Source of the DNA: Isochrysis galbana | Taxonomy: Eukaryota > Haptophyta > Isochrysidales > Isochrysidaceae | Length of the DNA stretch: 64,000 bases | Assembly: GCA_018136815.1 (NCBI GenBank) | Contig: CM030937.1 | Location: 294,606 to 358,605 of the forward strand | Reading direction: 5' to 3' | Part shown: positions 1-10,119 of the stretch, piece by piece | How positions within the stretch are numbered: the first letter of the stretch is position 1 | Layout of the letters: every line of letters starts with the position of its first letter | Translations under genes and position numbers: made by a program | Notes under the pieces: generated by a model | What the model was told of the DNA's origin: nothing | Databases searched by the model: none | What the model saw: only the letters and a program-made list of their open reading frames with translations

Positions 1-3000
1 CACGCCTCTCCGGCTACTAGGGTTCCACGGTCGGCGTACCCGACCTCCAAATCGGAATCCCGCCGCCAGGATCAGAGCCCTTACCGGGGCCCGACCCCGG
101 TGGTGCCGTCGGCTTCCGGAGTCAATGAAGTTGAAGGTTCCAAGGGAGCTGCGGCTTTCCGCGCTCACGCCGTGGCCACCCCAGACTCGGGAGACGCAGT
201 GGCCGTCGATTACGATCTCTCGTCGCGCCCCACGCGGACGCCGGCGTCTCCTCTTTCTCTCGGCTCTCCGGAGGGTCCCCGTTCCAGGGATCGCCCGCCG
301 GGGCCAACCCCCTTCAGGTCTAGCCCACCGAAACTTCAGGGCGACGACCCCCTCCCCCTGAATTCTACTGCCGAGGCCATCCACCGGATCGCCGTGGTTG
401 GTTGTTCCTCGGCCGCCAAGTCTACTGAAGCTGCCCGCGCCCCTACGCGCGAGCTCCAAATGTTAGCCGCCTCCCGTGCCCGGGCTAGCGGTTCCTTCGT
501 AATCTTGCCCCGCCATCTCGCCGAAGCTGCTCTAGCCTTGCGGCGGCCGGACGCGAGCACTCATTCATCACCCTCTGCCGTGTTGCCGACGCATTTTGAC
601 GAGCTTTGCGCTGAGTTAGCGGCGATCCACGACGCCGTGACGCTCGACGCGGCCGAGGGGATTCCTTCACCCCGCGTTCTAGTCGTCGGTGAAGCTAGCG
701 GGGTCGTGTCTTCGATGTTCCTACTCGCCGGAGCGCACGTCGCGACGTGCGATCTACGACCGTCGGAGATCGACTACATTCCCCACTTCTGCGGAGATGC
801 TCTTCACATTCAAAACCTCGGTTGGGACCTCGTGGTCGCGCATCCGCCGTGCACGTATTTGTCGGCGGTGAGTTGCCAGTGGCTCGATCGGGAGCCGGGA
901 CGACGCCAGGCTCTCGAATCCGCCGCTAGAGTCTTCCTCGCCATGGCAAGCGCCGACGCGCCTTTCGTTGCCGTCGAAAATCCTCGAATGCACGCGGAAG
1001 CCTCCGCCTTAGTCGGGGGGTTGCGACCGCGGCAGTTTGTGCAGCCGTGGCAGCACGGCACGGGCCATCAAAAAGCAACTGGCCTGTACCTGACGGCTTC
1101 ACTCCCGTCCTTGCATCCTTCGAAGATTGTCGAGGGACGTCTATCCGCTATGGCGGATCTATCGCCGTCGCCCCACCGTGGCGCCCTTCGCAGCCGCACC
1201 TATGTAGGCATTGCCGGTGCAATGGCGGCCCAGTGGATGCCGGTCCTGCGCCGTTATGCGCGCGAAGCCAAGGCGTCGCGTTCGCTCGACTTCACGGTGG
1301 ACTGGGCAATTTCCCAAGCTGCTGCCAGCTTGAGAGAACGCCCTTCGCTCTGCTCGACCGGCTTCGAACTGGCTGAGCCGAGGACGGCTCTGGCTCGCTT
1401 CATGGAGGGGAGAGGCGAAGCAGCTTCTAGCTCTCACCTCACGCCTCCCAGCGGTTCGCCAGTGTCTGATTCGGTTGTCGTGATCTCAGACGCTGGCCCC
1501 GTTGCCGATGCGTCTCGCCTGCTTCATCAGAAGGACTCGGAAACCAACGCATCGCAAGACGGGACCGTGGCGGAAGTGGACTGCTTCACGCCGTGGGAGT
1601 GGCCCATAAGGGACCGCTCTACAACGCCAGGCCCTCCAAACACGGTGAAGAAGCGCCGCAGCAAGTGGCAGGTCTTCGATCGTGATGTAATTTCGGGGGT
1701 CCATCGGTGGCAGGATGTCACGCCTTCCATCGCCCAAGAAATCGCTGAGCAAGCGGCAGCTGCGGAGCCGTCGGAACCTTCCATCTTGTCTCGACTGGGC
1801 TCTCAAGGCATCAATGCACTATCTCCGAGCGCCTCCTTCACGGCTGGCGACGAAGGAGTGGCCGAACCGACCGGTTCGGTCGTAGCCGAAAGGCCACTTG
1901 AAAACGGGGATGTTGGGCTGGACTCGGGAGAAGATGATACGCCCGAGACTCCAGAACACCGGAGCATGCAGACCCTCGAGACCAAGCCCTCCGACGCCGC
2001 CGAAGGAGAGGATACTCCACGGGCACTGTATTGCGATGGGGCTGCCGCTAGAGGCCTCAGTGCGGCCGGTTTTTCCGAGTTGTCGAAGCTTCCGAAGACA
2101 GACTTGCAGAAGTCCCTGGAGAAGGAATGGTCACGCCAAATGGATCAACCTCGGCATCCGACGGACCGTCGAGGGCTAGGCTATGATGGCGTGCCTAACC
2201 CCTCTAGTTCGGCAAAGGCATCCCCATACTCTTCAATACCATTCGTGCCGCAGACGGTAGCCGCCGCTATCGAGCGAGTGCCCCACGTCGATGAATCTTC
2301 TCCGTCCAGGCTAGCCTCCAATCCAACCACCCTGTCACCCGGAGCCGGAACCTCACTTCCGGTGGAATCTATCGCGGACACTCCGCCGCCGCTCTACCCT
2401 CGTCACTGCCTCTATGTCCGTGATCTCGTGGTCTGCCGTGCCGATGGCGACCGCGCGGCGCAAGGGTTCGTTCTCCCGGACGTTGCCCTCACGGTGAACA
2501 GCACCCTGGCTGACACTGGAGCGGGCCCGTCAGTAATCACCACTGCTCTTCTCGATCGACTACCTGAAGACGCTTGCGTCGAACGCGTATCGGACGCTAC
2601 CGTCCCCAACCTACATGGGCCGGACGGCCTTCCTCTCATCACTAGGGGCCGGGCTAGCCTCGTCTTCTCCTTGTCCGGTCGCCTCTTCCGTCATTCGTTC
2701 GCGGTCATCGAAGGAAACCCGATGCTTCTGCTCGGGAACGATTTTTTGGCCGCCCACTCCGCTACCATTTCTCTCGACGCCGCGAGCTCGGAGGGAAGCC
2801 TCCGCCTCCGTCCTGCCTCTGGCGATTCAGAAGACTCTTCAAGAGTCCTTTCCGAATGCGTAGTCAGAGTTTCCACGGCGCCACCCCCAGTCGCGGACTC
2901 CGGCTTCGTCGGAGCTATCTCGATGTCACCCGGTCAGCCGCTGACTGTCGACTTTCTGGAGAGGTCGACGGCAACACGAGAGATCCCGGCCGGATCGGAG

Positions 3001-6000
3001 GGTGAGGCTGCTGCTGATGCTAGGCAGCCACTCTATACACCTCTCTTTGAGTCTGCCGACGAGTTTGCGGCCAAAGCTCCGGCGTCTACCTCGTCCGAAT
3101 ATCTTCTCTACACGGAGCAAGCGGTGACGATTCCTGCCTTCCACCGCGCAACCATCTGGGTCAGGGTTCCGCTAGCTCTCCGAGATCATTCGGACTGCGC
3201 GATGCTGGTCGACCGCCTACCAAATCGCGAGGCTCTCGATTCGTCTCCTCTCGTAATGCCCACGGTGGTCACGCCCACGGACGATCACCGCATCGCGGTG
3301 ACGATCGTCCACACCGGGGTCAATGCGCTGACCCTGCCGTCTCTGCATCCGATAGCTTCGCTCCAGGTGCGTTTCAAGTTGCACCGGGGCTGGACTCCGA
3401 CTGGAAGCGAGGGGGATGGTGACCCTGTCACCGCGCTGAGCGAGGAGCAACGAGCTCTACTCGACTCAGCCACCATCGATCCGGACCGGCTTCTTTCCGA
3501 CGATCAACGAGAAGAAGTACGCCAACTCTTGGCCCGGCGCATCAAAGCTTTCGCGTTGCACCCGGGGGCTCCAAACCATACGCACGTTCTCGAGGTGGAG
3601 TTGCCACTCAACCCCGGCGCTGTTCCTCACCGGCATGCTCCGTCTAGAGTGAGCCGCGCAGGCGAGCTCATCATAGAAGAGGAGGTAGCCAAGATGGAAG
3701 CCGCCGGCATTATTCGCAAGTCAAATTCGGCTTGGGCTTCCCGAGTAGTCCTGGTCAGCAAGAAAGATGGCTCCGTTCGATTCTGCGTGGACTACCGCGA
3801 CACTAACGCCAAGCTACGCGTCGAGGATAGCCCTCTACCCCTCATTGTAGAGGCTATTGATAGGCTAGCGTCCGGCCAAGGGCCGCTCAGTTCTCTCTTC
3901 TTATGTACTCTCGATTTAGCCTCTGGTTTTTGGGGCATCCCGATCAAAGAATCGCACAAACATATCACCGCTTTCACTACCCACCGCGGCAAATACGAGT
4001 TCAACTTTCTACCGTTCGGCATCCAATCAGGTCCCTCCTACATGTGCCGCTTGATGGACATCGTTCTCGGTGCGCTAGCGTGGGAGATCTGCATGCCTTA
4101 CCTCGATGATGTGGGCATCTGGTCAACGGGCGTGGGTCCTTCCGAAGAGGCCAGGGCACAGGCTTCGTTCGAGCAAATGCTTCACCGGCTAGACCTAGTT
4201 CTCGAGCGGCTAGAGTGGGCCGGTCTGACCTGCAAGATGTCCAAGTGTGTCTTCTTTGCCACCTCTACGGAGTACCTCGGTCACGTTGTCTCGAGGGAAG
4301 GTCTCAAGATGGACCCGAAGAAGGTCGCAGCTGTCGCCGACATCGACCCGTCATCCATCAACTCCTTGGAAGCGGTTCGATCTTTCCTCGGCCTTTGCTC
4401 CTACTACCGTCGATTCATTCGCCAATTCGCCGCTAAGGCTGCTCCTCTCACTGCCCTCACGCGGAAGGGCTGCGACGTGGCAAAGGAGTCCCAGTCCGAG
4501 GAGTGTCGCCGAGCTATCCAAGAGCTCAAGACAGCGATCACCTCGGAGCCCGTCTTGACTCCACCCAGGGATGATCGGCCCTTCATCGTCAAGACCGATG
4601 GGGCTAGCAAGTTGGGTATCGCCGGCATCCTCTCGCAGCTAGGAGACGATAACCGTGAACGAGTCGTTGGGTACTACGCTCGCAGTCTCACCTCGGCCGA
4701 ACGCCATTGGACGGTGACCGAGATTGAGCTCTTGGCTGCCCTGGAATCAATCCGAAATTGGCGACCCTACCTTTGGGGGCGTCGGTTCAAGTTAGTCGTC
4801 GACCACTCCGCGCTGCGATGGCTGCATACCATGAAGGATCAAGTAGCCGGTGGGCCAGCCTCTCGGCTGACTCGGTGGGCTCTCAAGTTGGCTGAGTACC
4901 GGTTCGATGTCGAACATAAACCAGGAGCTGTTCATCAGGATGCTGACGGGCTGTCCCGGCTAGCATCCCTGGAGCCGGAACACGAAGACGAACCACTCGC
5001 CGGCCCAGCATCGTTAGCGGTACGTGAGCCAGGCTCAGAGTCTCTAGCCGAGCGTGAACGGTCTCATCCGGTGGCTGCCATCACGCGCTCCGTAGCTACG
5101 GCGCGAGGGCTTCAAGCCTTGGACCGATCTCGTCGTCGAGCCTCCGATTCCGGGTCCGCCATCCAGTCCAGTTATTTGGCTCCGGGTACGCCGACTTCCG
5201 AAGAGATGAGAGCGGCCCTGGCGGAAGATCCGTTCGTAGAGCCACTCCTAGGCTCAAGAGAGACGGTCAATCACGAGCCATCAGGCCAAGGGTCGCCTCC
5301 GCCGGCCGCCGCCTCAGGCCCCATTGCCGAAGATGATTCGTGTTCCAGTTCTGTCGCTCCCGCTCCCGCTCAGCAATCCAAGATGCTTCGCCGTTTCGTC
5401 GTTCACGATGGGCTCGTCTACTATCGCACCGTCCTTGACTCCACCGACTCGGACTCGCTAGTGCTCTATGTTCCGCCCTCGTTGCGGTCTCGCCACCTTT
5501 TTGCCTACCACGATCGCTCCGGTCACCTCGGAGTTTCTCGAATGTCTGGTCTTCTTCGTACTCGGGTATACTGGCCTGGCATGTCTTCCGACGTTGCGTC
5601 CTACGTCCGAGAATGCCACGAGTGCACCCTCGCCAAGCCGCTACCTAGGGCTCTAGCGTCGCCCTCCGGTCTCTCCGTGGGTACCTACCCCTTTGATGTG
5701 GTCTACTGCGACGTGCTCTCACTGGCTCCCACTCACAACTTCGTGCCTGGAGTCTCGGGTTACGACAAGCTGGTCGTCTTCATCGACTCGCTCACTCGAT
5801 GGATTGAGGCTGAGCCGTCGAATGGGGATCCCTCGTCGGAGATGGCCTTGGACATGTTCATCCGCTTGATTGTGACGCGTTATGGAGTCCCTAGGCAGCT
5901 TCGAACCGACGCCGGTTCGAATCTTTGTTCGGTTCTTGTTTCGCGTATTCTGGAGCTCACCGGGACTGATTTGTCGAGTACAGAGCCGTACCGACATGAA

Positions 6001-6873
6001 GGTGTAGGCTTCGTCGAACGCGCTCAGCAAACGCTCATCCGTTTGATGCGCGCCTCGAACGAGGGTGGCAGCCATTGGGTCGACCATTTGCCGTTCCTAC
6101 TCCTCTCGTTGAGGGCTTCTTCCGGTCGTGTTACCTCCCGGTCTCCAGCGTCTTTGATCTTTGGGCGTGAGCTGCGTCTGCCCGCTCAACTCTCTGATCC
6201 GAAGTCCGTTTCGCCAACTGCTCTCGAGGCGGCGTCCGCCGACGTTCGCTCGTACGCATCCAGGCTCAATGCGAGCCTCCGCCTCTCATGGTCCAGCGCT
6301 CTCGAGGCTACCCTAGCCGCTCAGGCTGAGTCAGTCCGTGACGCTACCATCAAGTCTCAAAGACCAGCTCGTTTCGAACCTGGGGATCGCGTCTGCATGC
6401 GATTACCAGGCCATGCCAACAAGTTGCAATTCATCTACTCGGGTCCCTACCGCGTTGTAGAGGCTCTGTCCGACACTAGGTACCGACTCCGTGATCTGGA
6501 GAACCGGTTAGTCAAGGAGGAGGTGCATATCTCGAACCTCCGGCCGTATCATACTTTCGTTGATGAAGAGCCGCTGGCTGACGACGAGTACATTGTTGAG
6601 AAGTTGCTCGATCGTCGTAGCCGTGGCGAATCTACCGAGTACCTCGTGAAGTGGCGTGGCTATTCTATTCGAGAAGCCACCTGGGAGCCTCGTTCCGAGT
6701 TGCTCCGTCGTTGTTCTGATTTGCTTGATGATTATGATCGCTCCGTCGAAGAGACTTGTCCAGAAGATGTTGAGTCCCCGGAAGCAACTTCTTCGTCGGC
6801 CAGGGATACTCCTCTTCCTCCCGTTCTCGATGCGCCGTCTTCGCGCACTCGATCCAGGCTCCATTCTCGTTGA
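1..6873 (+). CDS. Chromovirus polyprotein (partial at 5' end), with methyltransferase-like, PR, RT, RNase H, IN and chromodomain regions
   Basis: The frame is open from base 1; no ATG start was identified in the window, so the true start lies upstream. Approximate nucleotide positions: methyltransferase-like domain 640-1270; low-complexity linker 1270-2400; retropepsin with ADTGAG around 2511; reverse transcriptase 3650-4400 with the YLDD box near 4100; RNase H 4570-4965; integrase HHCC zinc head 5490-5650 and catalytic core 5690-6080; chromodomain 6585-6740 (EYLVKWRGY). In chromoviruses the chromodomain is known to steer integration towards marked chromatin. No CCHC gag knuckle is visible in the window. 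The frame ends about 390 bases before the purine run. Confidence 0.9.
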   Translation, partial: HASPATRVPRSAYPTSKSESRRQDQSPYRGPTPVVPSASGVNEVEGSKGAAAFRAHAVATPDSGDAVAVDYDLSSRPTRTPASPLSLGSPEGPRSRDRPPGPTPFRSSPPKLQGDDPLPLNSTAEAIHRIAVVGCSSAAKSTEAARAPTRELQMLAASRARASGSFVILPRHLAEAALALRRPDASTHSSPSAVLPTHFDELCAELAAIHDAVTLDAAEGIPSPRVLVVGEASGVVSSMFLLAGAHVATCDLRPSEIDYIPHFCGDALHIQNLGWDLVVAHPPCTYLSAVSCQWLDREPGRRQALESAARVFLAMASADAPFVAVENPRMHAEASALVGGLRPRQFVQPWQHGTGHQKATGLYLTASLPSLHPSKIVEGRLSAMADLSPSPHRGALRSRTYVGIAGAMAAQWMPVLRRYAREAKASRSLDFTVDWAISQAAASLRERPSLCSTGFELAEPRTALARFMEGRGEAASSSHLTPPSGSPVSDSVVVISDAGPVADASRLLHQKDSETNASQDGTVAEVDCFTPWEWPIRDRSTTPGPPNTVKKRRSKWQVFDRDVISGVHRWQDVTPSIAQEIAEQAAAAEPSEPSILSRLGSQGINALSPSASFTAGDEGVAEPTGSVVAERPLENGDVGLDSGEDDTPETPEHRSMQTLETKPSDAAEGEDTPRALYCDGAAARGLSAAGFSELSKLPKTDLQKSLEKEWSRQMDQPRHPTDRRGLGYDGVPNPSSSAKASPYSSIPFVPQTVAAAIERVPHVDESSPSRLASNPTTLSPGAGTSLPVESIADTPPPLYPRHCLYVRDLVVCRADGDRAAQGFVLPDVALTVNSTLADTGAGPSVITTALLDRLPEDACVERVSDATVPNLHGPDGLPLITRGRASLVFSLSGRLFRHSFAVIEGNPMLLLGNDFLAAHSATISLDAASSEGSLRLRPASGDSEDSSRVLSECVVRVSTAPPPVADSGFVGAISMSPGQPLTVDFLERSTATREIPAGSEGEAAADARQPLYTPLFESADEFAAKAPASTSSEYLLYTEQAVTIPAFHRATIWVRVPLALRDHSDCAMLVDRLPNREALDSSPLVMPTVVTPTDDHRIAVTIVHTGVNALTLPSLHPIASLQVRFKLHRGWTPTGSEGDGDPVTALSEEQRALLDSATIDPDRLLSDDQREEVRQLLARRIKAFALHPGAPNHTHVLEVELPLNPGAVPHRHAPSRVSRAGELIIEEEVAKMEAAGIIRKSNSAWASRVVLVSKKDGSVRFCVDYRDTNAKLRVEDSPLPLIVEAIDRLASGQGPLSSLFLCTLDLASGFWGIPIKESHKHITAFTTHRGKYEFNFLPFGIQSGPSYMCRLMDIVLGALAWEICMPYLDDVGIWSTGVGPSEEARAQASFEQMLHRLDLVLERLEWAGLTCKMSKCVFFATSTEYLGHVVSREGLKMDPKKVAAVADIDPSSINSLEAVRSFLGLCSYYRRFIRQFAAKAAPLTALTRKGCDVAKESQSEECRRAIQELKTAITSEPVLTPPRDDRPFIVKTDGASKLGIAGILSQLGDDNRERVVGYYARSLTSAERHWTVTEIELLAALESIRNWRPYLWGRRFKLVVDHSALRWLHTMKDQVAGGPASRLTRWALKLAEYRFDVEHKPGAVHQDADGLSRLASLEPEHEDEPLAGPASLAVREPGSESLAERERSHPVAAITRSVATARGLQALDRSRRRASDSGSAIQSSYLAPGTPTSEEMRAALAEDPFVEPLLGSRETVNHEPSGQGSPPPAAASGPIAEDDSCSSSVAPAPAQQSKMLRRFVVHDGLVYYRTVLDSTDSDSLVLYVPPSLRSRHLFAYHDRSGHLGVSRMSGLLRTRVYWPGMSSDVASYVRECHECTLAKPLPRALASPSGLSVGTYPFDVVYCDVLSLAPTHNFVPGVSGYDKLVVFIDSLTRWIEAEPSNGDPSSEMALDMFIRLIVTRYGVPRQLRTDAGSNLCSVLVSRILELTGTDLSSTEPYRHEGVGFVERAQQTLIRLMRASNEGGSHWVDHLPFLLLSLRASSGRVTSRSPASLIFGRELRLPAQLSDPKSVSPTALEAASADVRSYASRLNASLRLSWSSALEATLAAQAESVRDATIKSQRPARFEPGDRVCMRLPGHANKLQFIYSGPYRVVEALSDTRYRLRDLENRLVKEEVHISNLRPYHTFVDEEPLADDEYIVEKLLDRRSRGESTEYLVKWRGYSIREATWEPRSELLRRCSDLLDDYDRSVEETCPEDVESPEATSSSARDTPLPPVLDAPSSRTRSRLHSR
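640..1270 (+). other. Captured phage-type DNA cytosine methyltransferase-like domain inside the retroelement frame
   Basis: Seen in the frame: a Rossmann-type start (RVLVVGEASG, about 673-702), an acidic turn (CDLRPSE), the box VVAHPPCTYLS (about 832-864) with the PPC expected of a cytosine methyltransferase motif IV, VAVENPRMH (about 970-993) matching the ENP/ENV motif, QPWQHG with KATGLYL, and RTYVGIAGAMAAQW (about 1195-1236). This series matches, from memory, the small DNA methyltransferases of bacteriophages and bacteria rather than eukaryotic DNMTs. The domain sits N-terminal of the protease, where structural proteins usually lie. Whether it has activity cannot be judged from sequence alone. 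Confidence 0.72.
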
Positions 6874-7253
6874 TCCCATGTCTTGGGTAAGGGACCCGTC
6901 CCTCTAGGCTAGCCCCATGCCTCGGCTAGGGCTCCGAGTTCAAGTTTCCGTCGGAGCGAATCATGGAGGTGATGAACGCGTGCTGCCTGCGCTCTACACC
7001 CGGCGCAACACCCGAGCAAAGCTCCTGTAAAAGGGAGAAGTGGGTGGGGCAGTGCGTACGAAAGAGGCCGCCGCGTTAAGCCGCCGATTTCGTGCTCGCT
7101 TTGGATCCAAAGGGTTTTCTTGTCTCCACGTTTCGCTCGCTATGTTTCGTTGCTTCTTGTTCCGATTCTGACCTCTGGTCAGCTCAGGTTCCAGTTCCAG
7201 GTCTCTGTTTCCAGGTTCACCGCTCGACATCGGGAGACGTCTCGATCTTAGTC

Positions 7254-7260
7254 GGGGGGG
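7254..7260 (+). other. Polypurine-tract-like G run before the 3' LTR
   Basis: Seven G residues are followed at once by TG at 7261, the usual layout of a plus-strand primer site next to an LTR. An equivalent G run followed by TGT occurs near 47354-47361 in another remnant, which supports the reading. Confidence 0.45.
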
Positions 7261-8362
7261 TGTCGCATTCATCCTAGATGATGCGATTTCCAGGCTCTTG
7301 TTTCCAGGTCCTTCGCCGTGCGGCCACACGGTGAAGCTCAGGTACTTCTAGGTTGGTAGGGTTCGTCCCTAGCGATCTAGAATTCGAGTTCTCGTTTCGT
7401 TCCTTCTAGCCTGTCTGTCAGGTCTAGATTCCAGGTTTCCTCCTTTCGGGTAATCTTGACCCAAAGGAGCCAGGTCGCCTGTCACTCGCTGCGCGCTTGT
7501 CTCAGGCTCTCAGGTTACCTTGTGAAGGCTTGTTTAGCTTCTTGCAAGGCTTGTCGTTTCTTGTTGGGTTCCGGTTCTTTCTTGGGACCTGCTCACTTTC
7601 GTTGTCGTCCAGGCCTGTTCTTCGTAGTTCTGCTTGGCCTGGTTAGGGTTTCGTTGCCTTCCGGCGTTTGGCGTTGGCGTTCGGAAATTTCCTCTCACAT
7701 TCCCTAGGTCCGCTACCCTTGGCTTGTAGGTCCTTGCTTCTTTCTTCTCGGTCAAGGTTTTGGCGAGCGAGTCGGTTGCTCTAGCCGCTCGAGATTTGAG
7801 GTTTAATTTGCCATCTCCCCTTGGAGACGGTGTAGGTTCGCTTCCTAGGTGAGGGAATCTTTCCCCTTGGTGCAAGCTACATGCAAGCCTTGGCCCCTTT
7901 GGTGTTTCTTCCCCTTGGTTGCTACTCAGGGTTGTTCGTTAGAAGCGTCTAGAAGGTTCACGCTCAACGGCAAGATTTTTCGGTCGTGAAGACATCTCGT
8001 TGCGATCTGTATCCAAAGTGATCGCCGTGGTCGCGCGACATGACGCTCCCCTTCGGACTCTCCGCTACGTGGGAAGTTACAACGGAGACACGCTCCGGCC
8101 GTCGCTGCGGAGTCTCTCTCTCTCTCGCTCTCTCTCTCCGTCTCTCGCGACGTGTTTGAGTTATCGGTGATTTGGGGTCGCGGTTGCTTGATAATTTGCT
8201 TGGTTTGGGTGAATGATTCCGGTGTGTTCGTGAGTCGGTGTATCCTGTTGTTCTCAGGCTCTTTGTCCGTCGTTGTTCGCTGCGTCGCTGCACTCTAGCA
8301 GCCTAGGCTCCCTCCCTGAGGGAAGAGTTCTTTGTAGGTCTAACAATCTCTTAAACCCAACA
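7261..8362 (+). repeat. Probable 3' LTR of the chromovirus
   Basis: Begins TGTCGCATTC directly after the G run and ends near AACCCAACA, giving TG...CA ends and a length of about 1.1 kb. It contains CT microsatellite around 8116-8145. No long open frame is present. The right end could be off by a few bases, since neither the 5' LTR nor the target duplication is in the window. Confidence 0.45.
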
Positions 8363-8647
8363 CACTAGGGCCGCTAGGAGCGCCTCGCCGCCCCACAGCC
8401 CTTCGTTCGCCGTTCGTTCCCCGTCCAGACACCCAAATGGGGTTGCCCGACCCAGTCCAGAATTTCATTCACCCGACTCCCGGTGGGGAGGAGGGCCAAA
8501 GCGCCGCGCTAGCCGCCGGTGCTGCTCGCGACGGAGTGGCTCAGAGCCCTCCGGCTCCGCTCGACTCGACATTTCGCCGCGTTTTCGGTAAAAGAAAGGA
8601 AGAACGAATGGCACGCGCCTCGCGTCTCGCGTCTTGTTTCGTCGCCC
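8363..8647. other. Spacer between LTR and assembly gap
   Basis: GC-rich sequence without a supported gene. Bases 8466-8535 contain a short stretch resembling, on the minus strand, the GCACCGGCGGCTAGCGCGGC core of dispersed repeat family B (19.3 kb and 55.4 kb). A frame open through this region into the gap looks fortuitous, and the AlaRS N-terminal half is not here. Confidence 0.5.
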
Positions 8648-8747
8648 NNNNNNNNNNNNNNNNNNNNNNNNNNNNNNNNNNNNNNNNNNNNNNNNNNNNN
8701 NNNNNNNNNNNNNNNNNNNNNNNNNNNNNNNNNNNNNNNNNNNNNNN
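8648..8747. other. Assembly gap (100 N)
   Basis: Exactly 100 N, the conventional placeholder for a gap of unknown size. The alanyl-tRNA synthetase reading frame emerges from its right edge, so the catalytic half of that gene is lost in the gap or misplaced elsewhere. Confidence 0.99.
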
Positions 8748-10119
8748 CTTGGATCGCACGTCCTTCTACGCTGAGGCAGGTGGCCAGGTGTGTGACATTG
8801 GAAGCATCACCACGAGCTCAGGCGCCACCTTCGAAGTCACAGATGTCCAGAAATTTGGCGCCTTCATCGCGCACATCGGACGCATTACGGACGGCGAGCT
8901 GTCGGTTGGCGACGACGTCTCGCTCACAGTCGACTATGGTCGTCGGGCACCCATTGCGTGCAACCACACTTCGACTCACATGCTTAACCACGCGCTACGT
9001 GAGGCTCTCGCCACCGACGCCGACCAGCGTGGCTCCCTTTGCGACGCTGATAAGCTGCGGTTTGACTTCGCGTACAGCAAGCCCCTTACAGTCGAGGAGC
9101 TTTCTGCGACGCAAGCGGCGGTCAACCGTCAAATCAAGGCTGACCTTGCCGTTCACTCGCAGGTGTGCTGTGCTATGAGTGGAAGACGACGGGCCTGGCC
9201 TTTGCAGTGTTGGTGCAACGCCACTCACTGCCCCCCCCCCCCCCCTTACCAAACCCGGTAGGTGGTCCCTCTTGAATCAGCGAAAGCCATTAACGGCCTT
9301 CGCGCCGTCTTCGGCGAGCAATACCCCGACCCCGTGCGAGTGGTAACTGTTGGCGGCCCAGGCGTTAGCGAGATGATCTCAGCCCCGGACACAGCTGACT
9401 GGCGCGACTACTCGGTCGAGTTCTGTGGCGGCACCCACATCGCGCGCTCATCGGAGCCCCGCACGTTTGTGCTCCTCAGTGAAGAGGGCATTGGCGGCGG
9501 CGTCCGGCGTGTCGTTGGAGTGACGGGGGATAGGGCTGAGGCCGCGCAGGCAGAGGCCCGCAGCCTCGGAAAGCGTTTCAAGGCGGCGGAGGCTCTTGCC
9601 GACGAGGACATCGAGCCGGAGGCCGCCGAGCTCTCCCGATTGCTCGACGCTGCCACCATCCCCTTGGTCGAGAAGAAGGAGTTCACGGCTGCCCTCGCTG
9701 CGCTCAAGAAGAGAGCTCTCGAGGCGAGCAAGGCACAGGCCGCTGGGCTCGCGGCCGCGGCCAAGGAGGAGGCCGACGCACTTGCCGCCAATTTCACGGC
9801 GGGCGCGCCGTTCTTTGTGGCGCTCCTAAAGACGGAGGCCGACATCAAGGTTGTCGAGGCGGCTGTGACAGCAATCGCTGCCGTGGTGAAGGACGTTCCC
9901 ATCATGGTTCTCGGCGCAGGAAAGACGGCAAGTGCCCTTGCCCTTTGCCCCAAGGGCTCGTCGATCGACGCGAAGGACTGGATCAATGCTGCCCTCGAGC
10001 CGTGCGGCGGTAAGGGCGGCGGCAAGCCTATTCGCGCGCAAGGCAATGCTCGGGACCCGACCAATGTTGCCAAGGCCTTGGAGGCGGCCAAGGCGTTCGC
10101 CGAATCCAAGTCGTCATGA
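8748..10119 (+). CDS. AARS: Alanyl-tRNA synthetase, C-terminal half (5' truncated by assembly gap)
   Basis: Charges tRNA-Ala with alanine and edits misacylated Ser/Gly-tRNA. Two exons are visible, 8748-9162 and 9262-10119, joined in phase 0 across a 99-nt GT-AG intron. Exon 1 opens in the editing domain (FYAEAGGQ) and carries the zinc-binding HTSTH motif. Exon 2 continues VVPLESAKAINGLRAVFGE, then the CGGTH metal motif of the editing site, and ends in the glycine-rich C-Ala domain (CGGKGGGKP) and stop. The order matches eukaryotic AlaRS closely. The class II catalytic domain and tRNA-recognition domain would lie upstream, where only the gap and the retroelement are seen. Compartment cannot be judged without the N terminus. 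Confidence 0.93.
9163..9261 (+). other. Intron in alanyl-tRNA synthetase
   Basis: Donor GTGTGC follows CAG; acceptor GGTAG precedes GTGGTCCCT. Splicing joins HSQ to VVPLE as in the family. It contains a run of about 14 C near 9232-9245. Confidence 0.85.

Larger units (their letters stand above)
1..8362 (+). mobile_element. Ty3/Gypsy LTR retrotransposon (chromovirus), 5' end outside window
   Basis: Old retroelement copy of the Ty3/Gypsy chromodomain lineage. Parts in order: an open N-terminal region with a DNA methyltransferase-like domain, aspartic protease, reverse transcriptase, RNase H, integrase with zinc-binding head, chromodomain, a non-coding internal tail, a purine run (7254-7260) and a probable 3' LTR (7261-8362). 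The 5' LTR, primer site and any gag lie before base 1. The pol frame looks whole through the visible part, which suggests a fairly recent insertion. Family assignment rests on the domain order RT, RNase H, integrase, chromodomain, which is typical of chromoviruses. The right boundary is approximate because the target-site duplication cannot be compared without the left end. Confidence 0.9.

Noticed and set aside
9408-10109. 233-codon minus-strand frame opposite AlaRS
   Set aside because: Ala/Ser-rich antisense shadow of a clear AlaRS coding exon.
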